A stretch of DNA of 64,000 nucleotides from Cytobacillus massiliigabonensis (GTDB taxonomy: Bacteria; Bacillota; Bacilli; Bacillales; Cytobacillaceae): positions 511,727 through 575,726 of the forward strand of contig NZ_LT904904.1 in NCBI RefSeq assembly GCF_900199725.1, in the 5' to 3' direction. The notes beneath the pieces were generated by a model. The model was not told where the DNA came from. It saw only the letters and a list, made by a program, of their open reading frames with translations, and did not search any database. The position numbers and the translations under genes were made by a program. The stretch's first letter is position 1; each line of letters opens with the position of its first letter. This document shows, piece after piece, positions 48,821 through 58,107 of the stretch.

Positions 48821-49575
48821 TGACCCAGTAAATTAAATTGAGACAAGGAAAAAACACCCCTTTGTATCGTATTTAGTCAGAAACTATTCGATACTTCTGG
48901 AGGGTGTTTTTTTATATAGGAAAGAAGGTACATTATCCATCAGATACTAAAATAAAAGCAATTGAAATGAAGAAGAATAAATTTTACGAACGCAGTAATT
49001 TTGGGGGAAGTTGGGATAAAGAATCTCTCATAAATAAAGACATGGATGCACTGGGAGCATAAAGGGGATTCGTTTTGATCAGCCTGTTAGGAAACAGTAC
49101 AACTATAGGAAAGGTCAAGAAAGTCAGGATAAACCTCAAGCATTACGTAATACTTCTAAAGCGGCGTTATAACATTCATGTAGATTGCAAGACAATACAA
49201 GGGATTATGCAAAGTTCCATCTTCAATGCCAGATTAAAGTGAAAAGACAGAAATAAATGGAGAAAGTAATATTTGCAGACAATATTTTTAACCGGAACTT
49301 TAAGACAAATAGACCAAATGAAAAGTGGGCAACAGATAGTACATACCTGCCAGACGGCTCTTCCATGCTTTCTCTATCAACTATAATGGATCTGTAAAAT
49401 AATGAGATAATCGCTTATAAAATCAGTTCCGTACATGAGTAAGAGAGATTGCGAATCAATCTATGTGTTACTATAACGAAAAACGAATACAGGCAAAATT
49501 AAACTACCTAGCTCCAGTTGAATATGGATGCTAGGTAGCATAGGTGTTTTTTCTATGTCTCATTTTCGCGGGTCA
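48821..49575 (+). mobile_element. IS3-family element with internal deletions
   Basis: Both ends are recognisable: TGACCCAGT..TGAGACA..AAAAAACACC at 48821 matches the inverted TGACCCGCG..TGAGACA..AAAAAACACC at the 49575 end. Inside are an orfA start (YIGKKVHYPSDTKIKAIEMK), then scraps of orfB (FKTNRPNEKWATDSTYLPDG, INQSMCYYNEKRIQAKLNYL, APVEYGC) with several stops. At 755 bp it is about half the normal length, so large internal parts are missing and it cannot move. No target duplication is evident. It lies between two paralogous SLH genes. Confidence 0.85.
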
Positions 49576-49617
49576 GCTCAACCTAGTATAGACAGGCTGC
49601 AGGGTTAAATCTCACCA

Positions 49618-52600
49618 TCAATTTTTGATCAATTCTTCGCCTGCATCATTTTTGGTATAGCTATGTGTCCGGCCCGCCTCTTCAATTTCCCTATACGCCC
49701 AATGCTTTTCGGATACATCCTTAAAGGTAGGAGCAATATTTCCATGTAATGGGCCACGATTAAATAGGCGGTTTAGCACCTTAACTGCTTGAGCTCTGGT
49801 CAATTTCTCATTTGGACGGAAGCTCTCATCATCATAGCCTTCCATCATTCTTGCAGCCTTCATAAAGCTAATGGCTTCGATAGCCCAGTGGTCTTTCTTA
49901 ACATCGTTGTAATCAATAATGCTTTCATTTGCCAAAGAGGAACAGCTGTCAAACGCTTCAGCATCCTTTTCGCAACCCATTTTGATCCAACGGTAGGCAA
50001 TCGCTGCCATTTGAGCACGAGTTACAGTTTCTTCCGGCAGGAATTTCTCGGTTGAAACACCTATCATAATGCCAGTTTGCTTGGCTTTCATGATTTCTTC
50101 ATATGCCCAGTACCGGGTACTAACATCACGATAGTTTGTTTGGGAGTTCAAAACGATGTCTGCAGGCAAGTTTCTTGCGAGCATCGCAGCCATCTGTGAA
50201 CGAGTAACAAATGCTTCAGGACGGAACGATCCATCTTCATACCCTTTAATATATGGAGTATGGGTTTTTGGATTCTGTCCGCTGAAATATTCCTCTAATC
50301 CTTCCATTTTCACAATCGTAAAGGTACTGAACTTTTCTATCGTAAACTTAAGTCCTAGTACTCCTTTTTTGTACTCTACAGGTTCAGGTTTTACTAGCAC
50401 TCTGTCTCCATCACTATGCTCAATAAATACCCCTAGTTCTTTCAAAAAGTCTTCGCGTTCAACTGCATCTTCAGGTAAAGTCACTCCTAGTAATGGGAGA
50501 ATAAGATCCACTTTTCGGCTCTTTAAATTTGTTTCTATGGTCATTGGACGTCCCACTATTTCAATGGACCCATCCCCAAGTGCTTCTTTAACAACTTCTT
50601 CTTTCTTGGCTCTTTCTTCCACAAGCTTTCGATCAGAATCCTTTTTGATAGGAACCAGACGGAAATATAGATCATCGTTGAAGTCAGTTAATGATGATTT
50701 TGGAATGGATATCGTCGCATTTTCCGTGAATATTTCAAGGTTCAAATTTCCGCTCTTCAGCTCAGTGAGTGCAGACTTTGGAACATCAACATTTGTTTCG
50801 GAAACGATATCTTTTGCATCAGGAATTATGATACGAGCTGTATCATCTCCAAATTCCTTTGCTTTTATTACAGTATCTTTTGCAATGCTATCAAGCATTG
50901 ATACATAATCTTTAACTGTGCCATTCGATTCTGTTGTCCGTTTGATTGGTGTCTTATTTAAGTTCTTCCCGCTTTCGCCATCTACGTCAACTGTGATGAT
51001 CTCTGTATTAGTTGTAGCAGAATCATCTCCTGGAGTAGGTCTTGGATCAGGATTTGTTCCAGGATTAGGATTTGTTCCAGGATCAGGACTTGTTCCAGGA
51101 TCAGGGTTTGTTCCGGGATCAGGATTTGCTCCGGGATCAGGATTTGTTCCAGGATCAGGGTTTGTTCCGGGATCAGGGTTTGTTCCGGGATCAGGATTTG
51201 TTCCGGGATTAGGATTTGTTCCTGGGTCAGGATTTGTTCCTGGGTCAGGGTTTGTTCCAGGATCAGGAGTTAGCACTGGTTCATCAAGTTGCTCCCCATC
51301 AGGCAATGAAGTTACGCTTAATAAAAAGCTGCTTTCATATGAATGTACTCCATCATTTAAAGTGACAGTAATTTTGGACAGCCCTTGTTGTGCAGGCTTC
51401 ATAATGATCTTTCGGTTTGTGCTAGTTCCAGTAATTTGAATGTCACTGTTTGGCAATACACTTTCATTTTCGGAGACAGCCGAAATGCTCATTTGATTCA
51501 CGTCTCCTATATCATTATCTAAAACGGTAAATTCTTTGACTCGTGTTGAACCTACTGTTCCTGTAACCCCGTAAATAAACCCATCATTGGATAGCCAGGT
51601 TGTATTATTCAAAACTGAAGGTACGGCTATATTTCCAGTGTTTGCTGCAGTCGTTCCTTGTCCTTCATTAAACATATACTGGACGAGGAGATTCGGTTCA
51701 GTTTGAGTCAAACCCGTATTCATTTGGTCAATGATTTCGGATTGGAGTTTTGCTTTATTCCAGAATCTTACATGTTTCATACTGCCCTTAAAATATCCGT
51801 CTTGAGCCCAAGTACTCTTGCCTAAGTAGTTGTTTGTCCTTGCATTTGCTCCATTTTGGATAATTCCATTACCCATATTTGTGAGATCCATAAATTCTTC
51901 TGCTTTCAGTATGCCGTTCCAATAGATATATGCCTTTTTTTGAGTATGATTGTAAACAACAGCCACGTGTACCCATTGGTTTATTGGAAAGGGTTCTGAA
52001 GTTACGGCTAGGTAGAACTCATTACGCGGCCCATTTTGCGGCAGTGCTTCAAGCACCATTTTCCCAGTTCCTCCTTGGAATGCTAAATGGAGATTAAAGT
52101 TATCCGGTCCGTAAGAGGTGTCGAAAATTCTTTCCCAGGCATTTTGTATCGTAGGGGTTTTTATCCAGGTTTCAAAAGAAAAGGAATCTGAATAAATATC
52201 CATACTTGGGTATGTAGCATGTGCATAATTATTACTGAAACCAAGATAATTATTGCCGCCAGCTTCTGTCAAATTTGGTACATCTCCTATAGGTGTTACT
52301 GTCAGCTGAGCTGTTTTGAGCTCCAGCTCATAGTTGTCTATATTGCTCGGGTCTGTTGATCCTTCTGTGTAATGAACATAATTAATGGTAGTTGTTCCAT
52401 TCCAATTCGGTACTGCAGAAAATCTTATTTTCGTATCAGCTGATAAAGGAAGGAATGAGTCAGTAGCGAGGCGATCAGAAATATTCAGCCATTGTATACC
52501 ATTAAACCATTGCCATTGGCCATTTTGATCATCAACACTTTTAACCCCAATGAAACTTTTTCCTGGAGCAATGGCAGATACACGTTCACCATCATATGCA

Positions 52601-52761
52601 CCTTTGTCTTCCTCAATTGGCTGAAATGTAACAATGTCCGCGGAACCTTTAGCTTTAACAATATCTGGGTGCTGAGGAATCAGACATATTACTAGTGTGA
52701 AAATGAGAATCACTGATAAATAGCGATTCAAGGCGATATGATTTATCGCAAGTTTTTCCAT
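49618..52761 (-). CDS. SLH-anchored surface protein with LamG-like domain and Pro/Gly/Asn repeat
   Basis: A 1,047-residue protein starting at ATG 52761, eight bases after GGAGG; the ATG at 52776 lies upstream of that site. A signal peptide (YLSVILIFTLVICLIPQ) is followed by an Ig-like part and a LamG/concanavalin-like domain at about 165-365 (FETWIKTPTIQNAWERIFD, NQWVHVAVVYNHTQKKAYI), which usually binds sugars or proteins. A DPGTNP hexapeptide tract of about 13 units lies around 500-580 as a rigid wall-spanning stalk. The linker domain shared with the 44068 protein and three SLH domains (VTRSQMAAML, VTRAQMAAIA, LTRAQAVKVL) end it. It is a paralogue of the 44068 protein in its last 430 residues. 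Confidence 0.92.
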   Translation of the reverse strand: MEKLAINHIALNRYLSVILIFTLVICLIPQHPDIVKAKGSADIVTFQPIEEDKGAYDGERVSAIAPGKSFIGVKSVDDQNGQWQWFNGIQWLNISDRLATDSFLPLSADTKIRFSAVPNWNGTTTINYVHYTEGSTDPSNIDNYELELKTAQLTVTPIGDVPNLTEAGGNNYLGFSNNYAHATYPSMDIYSDSFSFETWIKTPTIQNAWERIFDTSYGPDNFNLHLAFQGGTGKMVLEALPQNGPRNEFYLAVTSEPFPINQWVHVAVVYNHTQKKAYIYWNGILKAEEFMDLTNMGNGIIQNGANARTNNYLGKSTWAQDGYFKGSMKHVRFWNKAKLQSEIIDQMNTGLTQTEPNLLVQYMFNEGQGTTAANTGNIAVPSVLNNTTWLSNDGFIYGVTGTVGSTRVKEFTVLDNDIGDVNQMSISAVSENESVLPNSDIQITGTSTNRKIIMKPAQQGLSKITVTLNDGVHSYESSFLLSVTSLPDGEQLDEPVLTPDPGTNPDPGTNPDPGTNPNPGTNPDPGTNPDPGTNPDPGTNPDPGANPDPGTNPDPGTSPDPGTNPNPGTNPDPRPTPGDDSATTNTEIITVDVDGESGKNLNKTPIKRTTESNGTVKDYVSMLDSIAKDTVIKAKEFGDDTARIIIPDAKDIVSETNVDVPKSALTELKSGNLNLEIFTENATISIPKSSLTDFNDDLYFRLVPIKKDSDRKLVEERAKKEEVVKEALGDGSIEIVGRPMTIETNLKSRKVDLILPLLGVTLPEDAVEREDFLKELGVFIEHSDGDRVLVKPEPVEYKKGVLGLKFTIEKFSTFTIVKMEGLEEYFSGQNPKTHTPYIKGYEDGSFRPEAFVTRSQMAAMLARNLPADIVLNSQTNYRDVSTRYWAYEEIMKAKQTGIMIGVSTEKFLPEETVTRAQMAAIAYRWIKMGCEKDAEAFDSCSSLANESIIDYNDVKKDHWAIEAISFMKAARMMEGYDDESFRPNEKLTRAQAVKVLNRLFNRGPLHGNIAPTFKDVSEKHWAYREIEEAGRTHSYTKNDAGEELIKN
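51046..51275 (-). repeat. 18-bp tandem repeat encoding DPGTNP
   Basis: About 13 copies of an 18-base unit code for the hexapeptide DPGTNP with rare changes (NPGTNP, DPGANP, DPGTSP). Third positions vary among GGA/GGG and CCA/CCG, so the array has been retained by selection for the peptide and may vary in copy number between strains. Confidence 0.9.
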
Positions 52762-52776
52762 GATGTTATCCTCCAT

Positions 52777-53495
52777 TTTGTTTCACTATCTTAATATTCC
52801 AATCACTTTACAAAGTGATTGAAATATATTTCAAGAGTAGCATATTATTCTAAACAAATTCTGAACAAATCAGGATGATAGAACTAGTCTATAGTTACTA
52901 TATTACAAAATTTATTAAGAATTAAAGCAGCAAGAAAAGATCATGTCCTTTGATTTCAGAGAAGAGGTTGGACTTCATCTGAGCAAAATTCAATTCTATG
53001 AAAGTCCTGAATATCGAGAGAATTGAACCTATATGGTTTTTAAATTTATGACAAAAGACCTTCCAGTTATTCATTATGGAGTTTATTAGAAAATGGAGTG
53101 AATCCGGTTGGAAGGAAAAATGAAGAAGATCCATACAATTTTTATATTTTAAGAAGATGGAAGGAATTAAGCTAGTTACTTTTAATCTGGATTATTATTA
53201 AGCTCGTTGCTCTTTTTGGGGACTGTGTAGTAGGGAAAGTTCAAGCTAGAAAGGCAAGGGATTACATAAGGAATGGTTGTCACCCTTGACTGAATTCTAT
53301 GAAAAATAGTAGAATTATATAGTTTCATTGCATATGAAGCTAGAATGATAGCGATTATATTTTTTTTTATTTTTTGAAAGCGGTTTCATAAATGTTTGGT
53401 ATCAAATACATAGTTAAAGAATTTAGATAGCTATTTTTCTAGCTCTTCATCTAAGCATATGAACAACTACATTACATATGAAAAGAGGAGATTCA
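52777..53495. other. 700-bp divergent intergenic region
   Basis: It separates the leftward SLH gene from the rightward nucleotidase gene and must contain both promoters. Short frames here have no ribosome sites or protein-like content. No terminator or riboswitch was recognised. Confidence 0.4.
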
Positions 53496-55589
53496 ATGAG
53501 AAAAAAGAAGCTGATCACTTCACTTGCTGCGCCGGCAATCGCACTATCTTTATTTGGGATAGGCACGGCTTCAGCTGATACAAACTTCGATGCGATTAAA
53601 TTATCACCAATGGAATTAATGAAGGATCAAGGCATTATTAAAGGGTATCCGAATGGGGATTTAGGTGCTGATCAGCCGTTAAAGCGCATGCACTTGCTTT
53701 GGATGCTTGAAAATGCTGGAGAGTTAGGATCCAAAGAAGCAAACATTACTTTTAAGGATGTACCTAAAGGCTATAAATCTACTGTAGCAAAAGCCGTTCA
53801 TGCCAAAATAGTAACTGGCGACAATAAAGATAAGTTTGGTCCCAATGTTATTATTACAAAGCAAGAATTTGCGAAAATGTTTACGTTAAGTCAAACAGAA
53901 GGCAAAGTGCCTGATGTTGATCTTTCTGTATTAAAGAACTTTACTGATGCAGACAAAATGAGCGATGAAATGAAGCCTTTTATTGCTTATTCGATTTTAA
54001 AGGGTGCCTTTGATTTTGAACATGGTGTGGACTTTAATCCAAATGCGCCTATGACTCGCGGAGAAGCGGCAAAAGCATTCAAGCCAGTTGTTTTTGATGT
54101 GATTGATTTCTTAACCACAAATGACATTCACGGAAATATTGAGTTTAATGAAAAATATCAAAATGGCGGCATGGCCATTATTGGCGGCTTAGTGAATGGC
54201 TTCCGTGATGTGAACCCTGATGGAACGGTTGTTGTAGATGGAGGGGATATTTTCCAAGGGACGTTAATCTCTAACTCTACTGAAGGGGCATCCACTTTCG
54301 AAACATTAAATGAGATTAAGTACGATGCTGCAGCAATCGGAAACCATGAGTTTGACTTTGGTATTCCAGTTCTAAAAGATCGTATTGAGCAAGCAGAATT
54401 CCCGGTATTGGGTGCGAACATCTATGATGAAGCAACAAATAAGCGTGTGGATTGGGCAGAGCCTTATACAATCGTTGAAAAGGGCGGTTATAAAATCGGA
54501 ATTATCGGTTTTGCTACTCCACAGACACCTTCAACAACGTTAGCCACACATATTAAAGGGTTATCATTCCCAACTCCAGCTCCAATTGCTAAAGAATTAG
54601 CTGCAGAAATGAAAGCGAAAGGTGCAGACTTTGTCATCGTTACTTCTCATCTACCAGGTGAGGTTGCTAAAGAATCCGATGCGATCATTGGTGAATTGGC
54701 AGACTTAGCAAAAGATGCAGATGGAAGCTTAGATGCAATCGTTGGCGGACACTCACACAAACGTGTGGCTGGTCATGTGAATAATATTCCTGTCGTTGAA
54801 GCGCAAAGCTATACGGCAGCAATGGGGCATATCCAATTATTTATCGATCGCAAAACAGGGGAAGTATATTCTTCTGAATCAGAGATTTTAGAAACAAAAT
54901 TAGGCTTAACAAAAGAAGACCAGGCTGTAGCTGATATTGTTAAAAAGCATCAAGATAGAGTAAATGAAATTAAAAGTGAAATCGTTTCAATAACTGAAGG
55001 AGAACTAACAAGAGATCTATCAGAAGGCAAGTTTGGTGTAAGCCAATTAGGAAACATGATTAGCGATGCGATGCTTGAAAGAGCAAAAGCACAGGTTGCA
55101 TTCCAAAATGCAGGCGGGATCCGTACAAATATTGACTCTGGAGAAATCACTTACGGAGAAGTATTCGCAGTACTTCCATTTGATAACTATAATGTAGTAG
55201 CTGATATGACAGCACAGCAAATTAAAGAAATCTTAGAAGGACCAGCAGAAGATGGATGGAACTTCCTAAGCATTCAATTTGGCGGACTAAAAGTGAAATT
55301 TGATGAAACAAAGCCTCTTGGTGAAAGAATCGTTGACATTGAATTAACAGATGGTACGCCATTGTATAAAGAAGGCAAATTTGCTGAAGGAACATTTAAA
55401 GTTGTGACGAACAACTTCCTGTCAACTGGTGAAGGGGATGACTACTTCACATTTGGTGAAGTGGAATGGACAGATGAGCCTGACTTCCAGCGTGAACTAT
55501 TTGCTGATTACCTGCGTGAAATGAAGAAAGCAGGCAAAACAATCAATGCAACGGAAATTATGGATGGCCGTTTGCAATCGGTAAACTAG
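53496..55589 (+). CDS. SLH-domain 5'-nucleotidase/UshA-type phosphoesterase
   Basis: A 697-residue secreted enzyme. ATG 53496 is preferred because AGAGGAG lies just upstream, inside the alternative start at 53478. A signal peptide (LITSLAAPAIALSLFGIGTASA) is followed by two to three SLH-like modules up to about 200 (MKDQGIIKGYPNGDLGADQP, APMTRGEAAKAF). The metallophosphoesterase domain has all metal motifs: TNDIHGN, VVDGGDIFQG, AIGNHEFDFG, IVTSHLPG and VGGHSHK. The C-terminal substrate domain carries QNAGGIRTNIDSG and the nucleoside-stacking region. It hydrolyses nucleotides or similar phosphoesters at the cell surface for phosphate and nucleoside recovery. SLH at the N-terminus instead of a sortase signal makes it wall-bound. 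Confidence 0.93.
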   Translation: MRKKKLITSLAAPAIALSLFGIGTASADTNFDAIKLSPMELMKDQGIIKGYPNGDLGADQPLKRMHLLWMLENAGELGSKEANITFKDVPKGYKSTVAKAVHAKIVTGDNKDKFGPNVIITKQEFAKMFTLSQTEGKVPDVDLSVLKNFTDADKMSDEMKPFIAYSILKGAFDFEHGVDFNPNAPMTRGEAAKAFKPVVFDVIDFLTTNDIHGNIEFNEKYQNGGMAIIGGLVNGFRDVNPDGTVVVDGGDIFQGTLISNSTEGASTFETLNEIKYDAAAIGNHEFDFGIPVLKDRIEQAEFPVLGANIYDEATNKRVDWAEPYTIVEKGGYKIGIIGFATPQTPSTTLATHIKGLSFPTPAPIAKELAAEMKAKGADFVIVTSHLPGEVAKESDAIIGELADLAKDADGSLDAIVGGHSHKRVAGHVNNIPVVEAQSYTAAMGHIQLFIDRKTGEVYSSESEILETKLGLTKEDQAVADIVKKHQDRVNEIKSEIVSITEGELTRDLSEGKFGVSQLGNMISDAMLERAKAQVAFQNAGGIRTNIDSGEITYGEVFAVLPFDNYNVVADMTAQQIKEILEGPAEDGWNFLSIQFGGLKVKFDETKPLGERIVDIELTDGTPLYKEGKFAEGTFKVVTNNFLSTGEGDDYFTFGEVEWTDEPDFQRELFADYLREMKKAGKTINATEIMDGRLQSVN

Positions 55590-55670
55590 GTCAGTCGAGG
55601 TTTGGCCGGATCTTTTGATATTTATACAAATAAGATGTCTAGTTTTGATTGAGTAACCAGCAAAAGTAAA

Positions 55671-55859
55671 ATAAGCGGAAATTTTCCGCTTATATTCAAA
55701 ATGGAGCTCAATTCGGGGGATATAAGCGGAGATTTTCCGCTTATGCAAAGAAAAATCCCCTTTTTTCAAATTTTTTGAGTAAATAGGCGGAATCTTTCCG
55801 CCTATTTATGCTTTTTTTAATAAAAATCACCAATTAAGCGGAATTTCTCCGCCTATTTA
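55671..55859. repeat. Cluster of four palindromic repeats
   Basis: Units at 55671-55693, 55722-55744, 55781-55807 and 55832-55859 each form a near-perfect hairpin of the type ATAAGCGGAA..TTCCGCTTAT (or TAGGCGG..CCGCCTA). They are the same family as 22744-22921. The arms change together, for example AGGCGG with CCGCCT, showing that pairing is conserved rather than sequence alone. Confidence 0.85.
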
Positions 55860-56050
55860 TCAGCTCGGGTACTTAAATTGATAAGTGCGGTCCGGCTTTT
55901 TTAATTGTACAATATTCATTAACCATCACAATAATGATGTCAATTGCTATGTCAAAGCTGATGAAATTCTGCAAATAAAGAAAGAAAAAGACGTATGCGG
56001 ATGGACTGAAGATGAATAAGGCAATTGAAATAAATGAACGAGATAAATAG

Positions 56051-56085
56051 GAATGGCTGCCACGCTGAGCAGCCATTCTCTGCTT
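56051..56085 (+). terminator. Intrinsic terminator-like hairpin
   Basis: GAATGGCTGC at 56051-56060 pairs with GCAGCCATTC at 56069-56078, followed by TCTGCTTTTT. It could terminate read-through from the nucleotidase gene. Confidence 0.7.
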
Positions 56086-56203
56086 TTTCATAGGATTAGC
56101 GGTCCACTAAACGTATACCTAAATTAACAAGATAGAAATATTTTTTTCTATCTATCCAAACTCTTAGTAAAATGGTACGATCATTTAAGTAAATTATTAT
56201 ATT

Positions 56204-56275
56204 GGCAAACCTTTCGAAAGGGAGGGACGCAAAGCCGCGGGTCTAAAGTCTAATGACTATGATAGCCGGGTTGCC
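56204..56275 (+). ncRNA. Cyclic-di-GMP-I (GEMM-I) riboswitch aptamer
   Basis: The conserved GEMM-I layout is present: closing stem GGCAA at 56204-56208 with TTGCC at 56271-56275, a GAAA-type loop arm (CCTTTCGAAAGG), the invariant block GGACGCAAAGCC at 56225-56236, then GGGTCTAA and the end ATAGCCGGGTTGCC with the tetraloop-receptor-type pairing. It lies 134 bases upstream of the PPC-repeat protein gene and is followed by a terminator whose 5' arm can pair alternatively, so it controls transcription of that surface protein by cyclic di-GMP. Confidence 0.92.
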
Positions 56276-56302
56276 TTTATTCAATGAATAGAGAGCAAGC
56301 TC

Positions 56303-56364
56303 ATTCATCAATTCCTGCGATTTCATTCAATTTATCTGCAGGGGGGATGGATTTTTTTATTTTT
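56303..56364 (+). terminator. Expression-platform terminator of the first riboswitch
   Basis: ATTCATC at 56303-56309 pairs with GATGGAT at 56346-56352, and CCTGC at 56314-56318 pairs with GCAGG at 56338-56342, then a T run follows. The 5' arm segment ATTCAT can instead pair with ATGAAT at 56284-56289, just after the aptamer, giving a plausible antiterminator. Which state ligand favours cannot be told from sequence alone. Confidence 0.75.
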
Positions 56365-56408
56365 AAATTACTTTTATATAAAATGCCAGTTTAATTGGAG
56401 GGACATCT

Positions 56409-58031
56409 TTGAATATGCAAAATACATTTTATCAATCTTGTAGATTTCTGCTAGTAGCACTATTTTTCTTAATTGGATTCAATGGTATAAGCCAAAAGGC
56501 TTCGGCTGAGGAAGTTACTCTGCCGTTTAATCAGGAAACAAATGGAGAATTGACAAAAGATATCACGAGCAATAGTTATTATATAAAATTAGATGAGGCA
56601 GGAAGAGTCACATTTGATCTTACGTCCTATGTGGATAATCTTACATATTTCAAATTATTTGACGATCATAACAATAAGGTTTTTGGTGATGATGTTTATG
56701 GCAGCTCAAAAAGTCCAGCTAAATACACTAATTGGGTCGATTTAGAAGCTGGATCCTATCGGTTGGATATTTATGATGGCTGGGGTGGCCAAGAAGGGAA
56801 TTACAAGATAAAAACAAGTTTTACTTCAGCAAAAAATAATGAAATCGAACCTAATAACGGTACGGTCGAGGCAATGCCGCTGCCATTTGATAAGGCGATT
56901 ACAGGATTTTTATCATGGAATGATGATATGGATGTTTATAAAATTACTGTACCTAAGGCAGGAAGATTTACTGTTGATCTATCATCCTATGTGGATAATC
57001 TCACATATATCAAATTATTAGATGATAATAATGATAAGGTTTTTGGTGATAACTTTAAAGGAAGTTCCAAAAATCCTGCAAAATATGTAAATTCGGTAGA
57101 TTTAGAACCTGGAACTTATTATTTAGAAATTTATGATGGCTGGGGTGGGCAATCAGGTAAATACCTTGTAAAAACATCCATAGCATACGCTAATAATCAT
57201 GATAGTGAACCTAATAACGGATCTGTAGAAGCTCAAACACTGCCTTTTTTTCAAACAAAAACAGGATTCTTATCATGGAACGATACTACTGATGTTTATA
57301 AAATCACGGTACCAAAAAACGGAGAGATCTTCATTAATTTAACATCTTATGTCGATAGCAGCACTTATATTCAGTTATTAGACATAGAGAATGATAGCGT
57401 TTTTAGCGATAATATACATGGCAGCTCAAAAAATCCAGCTAAATACCATCAACCCGTTACACTGACTAAAGGAACCTATTACTTAAAAATTTATGACGGC
57501 TGGGGCGGACAAACTGGAAAATATCTTTTAAATGTAAAGGCACCATATCTTCTAGCACCACTTTCGGTTGACCTGATTGGGGATAACGCGAAGGCGGTTA
57601 CAGGGAAGACTGCTGTAAATCAAGAAGTAATCGTAAAGATATCAGGCAAAGAATATAAGAAAAAAGCGAATTCAAAGGGGATCTTTTCAATCACTATTCC
57701 AAAGCAAAAAGCAGGAACAAAGATTGAAATCAGTGCAAAAAATGGATATGGGACTCAAATAGTTACTAAGACTGTTGTCGATAAAACACCGCCAGCAGCT
57801 CCAACAGTAAATAATGTAACGAAAAGTTCGAAGACAGTTACCGGGAAAACGGAAGCGGGTGCCACTGTTCACGTGTATAAAGGAAGCAAGAAAATTGGAA
57901 GTGCAAAGGTTGCGGCAAACGGAATCTATAAAATAAGTATTAAACCGCAAGCGAAGGGAACGATCTTAAAGATATATGCACAGGACTCTTCTGGAAATAA
58001 GAGTTCAACTAAACAAGTAAAAGTACAATAA
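56409..58031 (+). CDS. Secreted PPC-repeat protein with Ig-like C-terminal domains
   Basis: A 540-residue protein with GGAGGG before the start; TTG 56409 or ATG 56415 are both possible. A signal peptide (FLLVALFFLIGFNGISQKASA) is followed by three PPC domains of about 115 residues (36-140, 150-258, 268-376), each with a TSYVDN/SSYVDN strand and the block IYDGWGGQ. Two bacterial Ig-like domains (about 385-460 and 462-540) end it (VTGKTAVNQEVIVKISG, VTGKTEAGATVHVYKG). There is no protease domain and no SLH or LPXTG anchor. PPC domains bind polysaccharide or collagen. Control by a cyclic-di-GMP riboswitch points to a biofilm-matrix or adhesion protein. Confidence 0.88.
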   Translation: MNMQNTFYQSCRFLLVALFFLIGFNGISQKASAEEVTLPFNQETNGELTKDITSNSYYIKLDEAGRVTFDLTSYVDNLTYFKLFDDHNNKVFGDDVYGSSKSPAKYTNWVDLEAGSYRLDIYDGWGGQEGNYKIKTSFTSAKNNEIEPNNGTVEAMPLPFDKAITGFLSWNDDMDVYKITVPKAGRFTVDLSSYVDNLTYIKLLDDNNDKVFGDNFKGSSKNPAKYVNSVDLEPGTYYLEIYDGWGGQSGKYLVKTSIAYANNHDSEPNNGSVEAQTLPFFQTKTGFLSWNDTTDVYKITVPKNGEIFINLTSYVDSSTYIQLLDIENDSVFSDNIHGSSKNPAKYHQPVTLTKGTYYLKIYDGWGGQTGKYLLNVKAPYLLAPLSVDLIGDNAKAVTGKTAVNQEVIVKISGKEYKKKANSKGIFSITIPKQKAGTKIEISAKNGYGTQIVTKTVVDKTPPAAPTVNNVTKSSKTVTGKTEAGATVHVYKGSKKIGSAKVAANGIYKISIKPQAKGTILKIYAQDSSGNKSSTKQVKVQ

Positions 58032-58044
58032 ATTGCAAAATAGC

Positions 58045-58075
58045 AGGCACATGAAATCATCATGTGCCTTTTATA
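58045..58075 (+). terminator. Intrinsic terminator
   Basis: AGGCACATGA at 58045-58054 pairs with TCATGTGCCT at 58060-58069 with a 5-base loop and T-rich end. It lies between the PPC gene and the convergent SLH gene at 58108. Confidence 0.9.
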
Positions 58076-58107
58076 TTTTAGACAGTGCAGCCTAACACCA
58101 TTCTCAG

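Larger units (their letters stand above)
55590..56203. other. Intergenic region with palindrome cluster
   Basis: No gene is supported. It holds the four palindromes at 55671-55859 and a terminator-like hairpin at 56051-56085. The minus-strand frame at 55873-56091 is hydrophobic but has no ribosome site and crosses the hairpin, so it is not called. Confidence 0.45.

Noticed and set aside
50156-51439. Two plus-strand open frames opposite the LamG/SLH gene
   Set aside because: They mirror the SLH and DPGTNP repeat regions; the repeat in the antisense frame is just the complement of the real one.
55873-56091. Minus-strand hydrophobic frame of 72 codons
   Set aside because: No ribosome site and it runs through the hairpin at 56051-56078.
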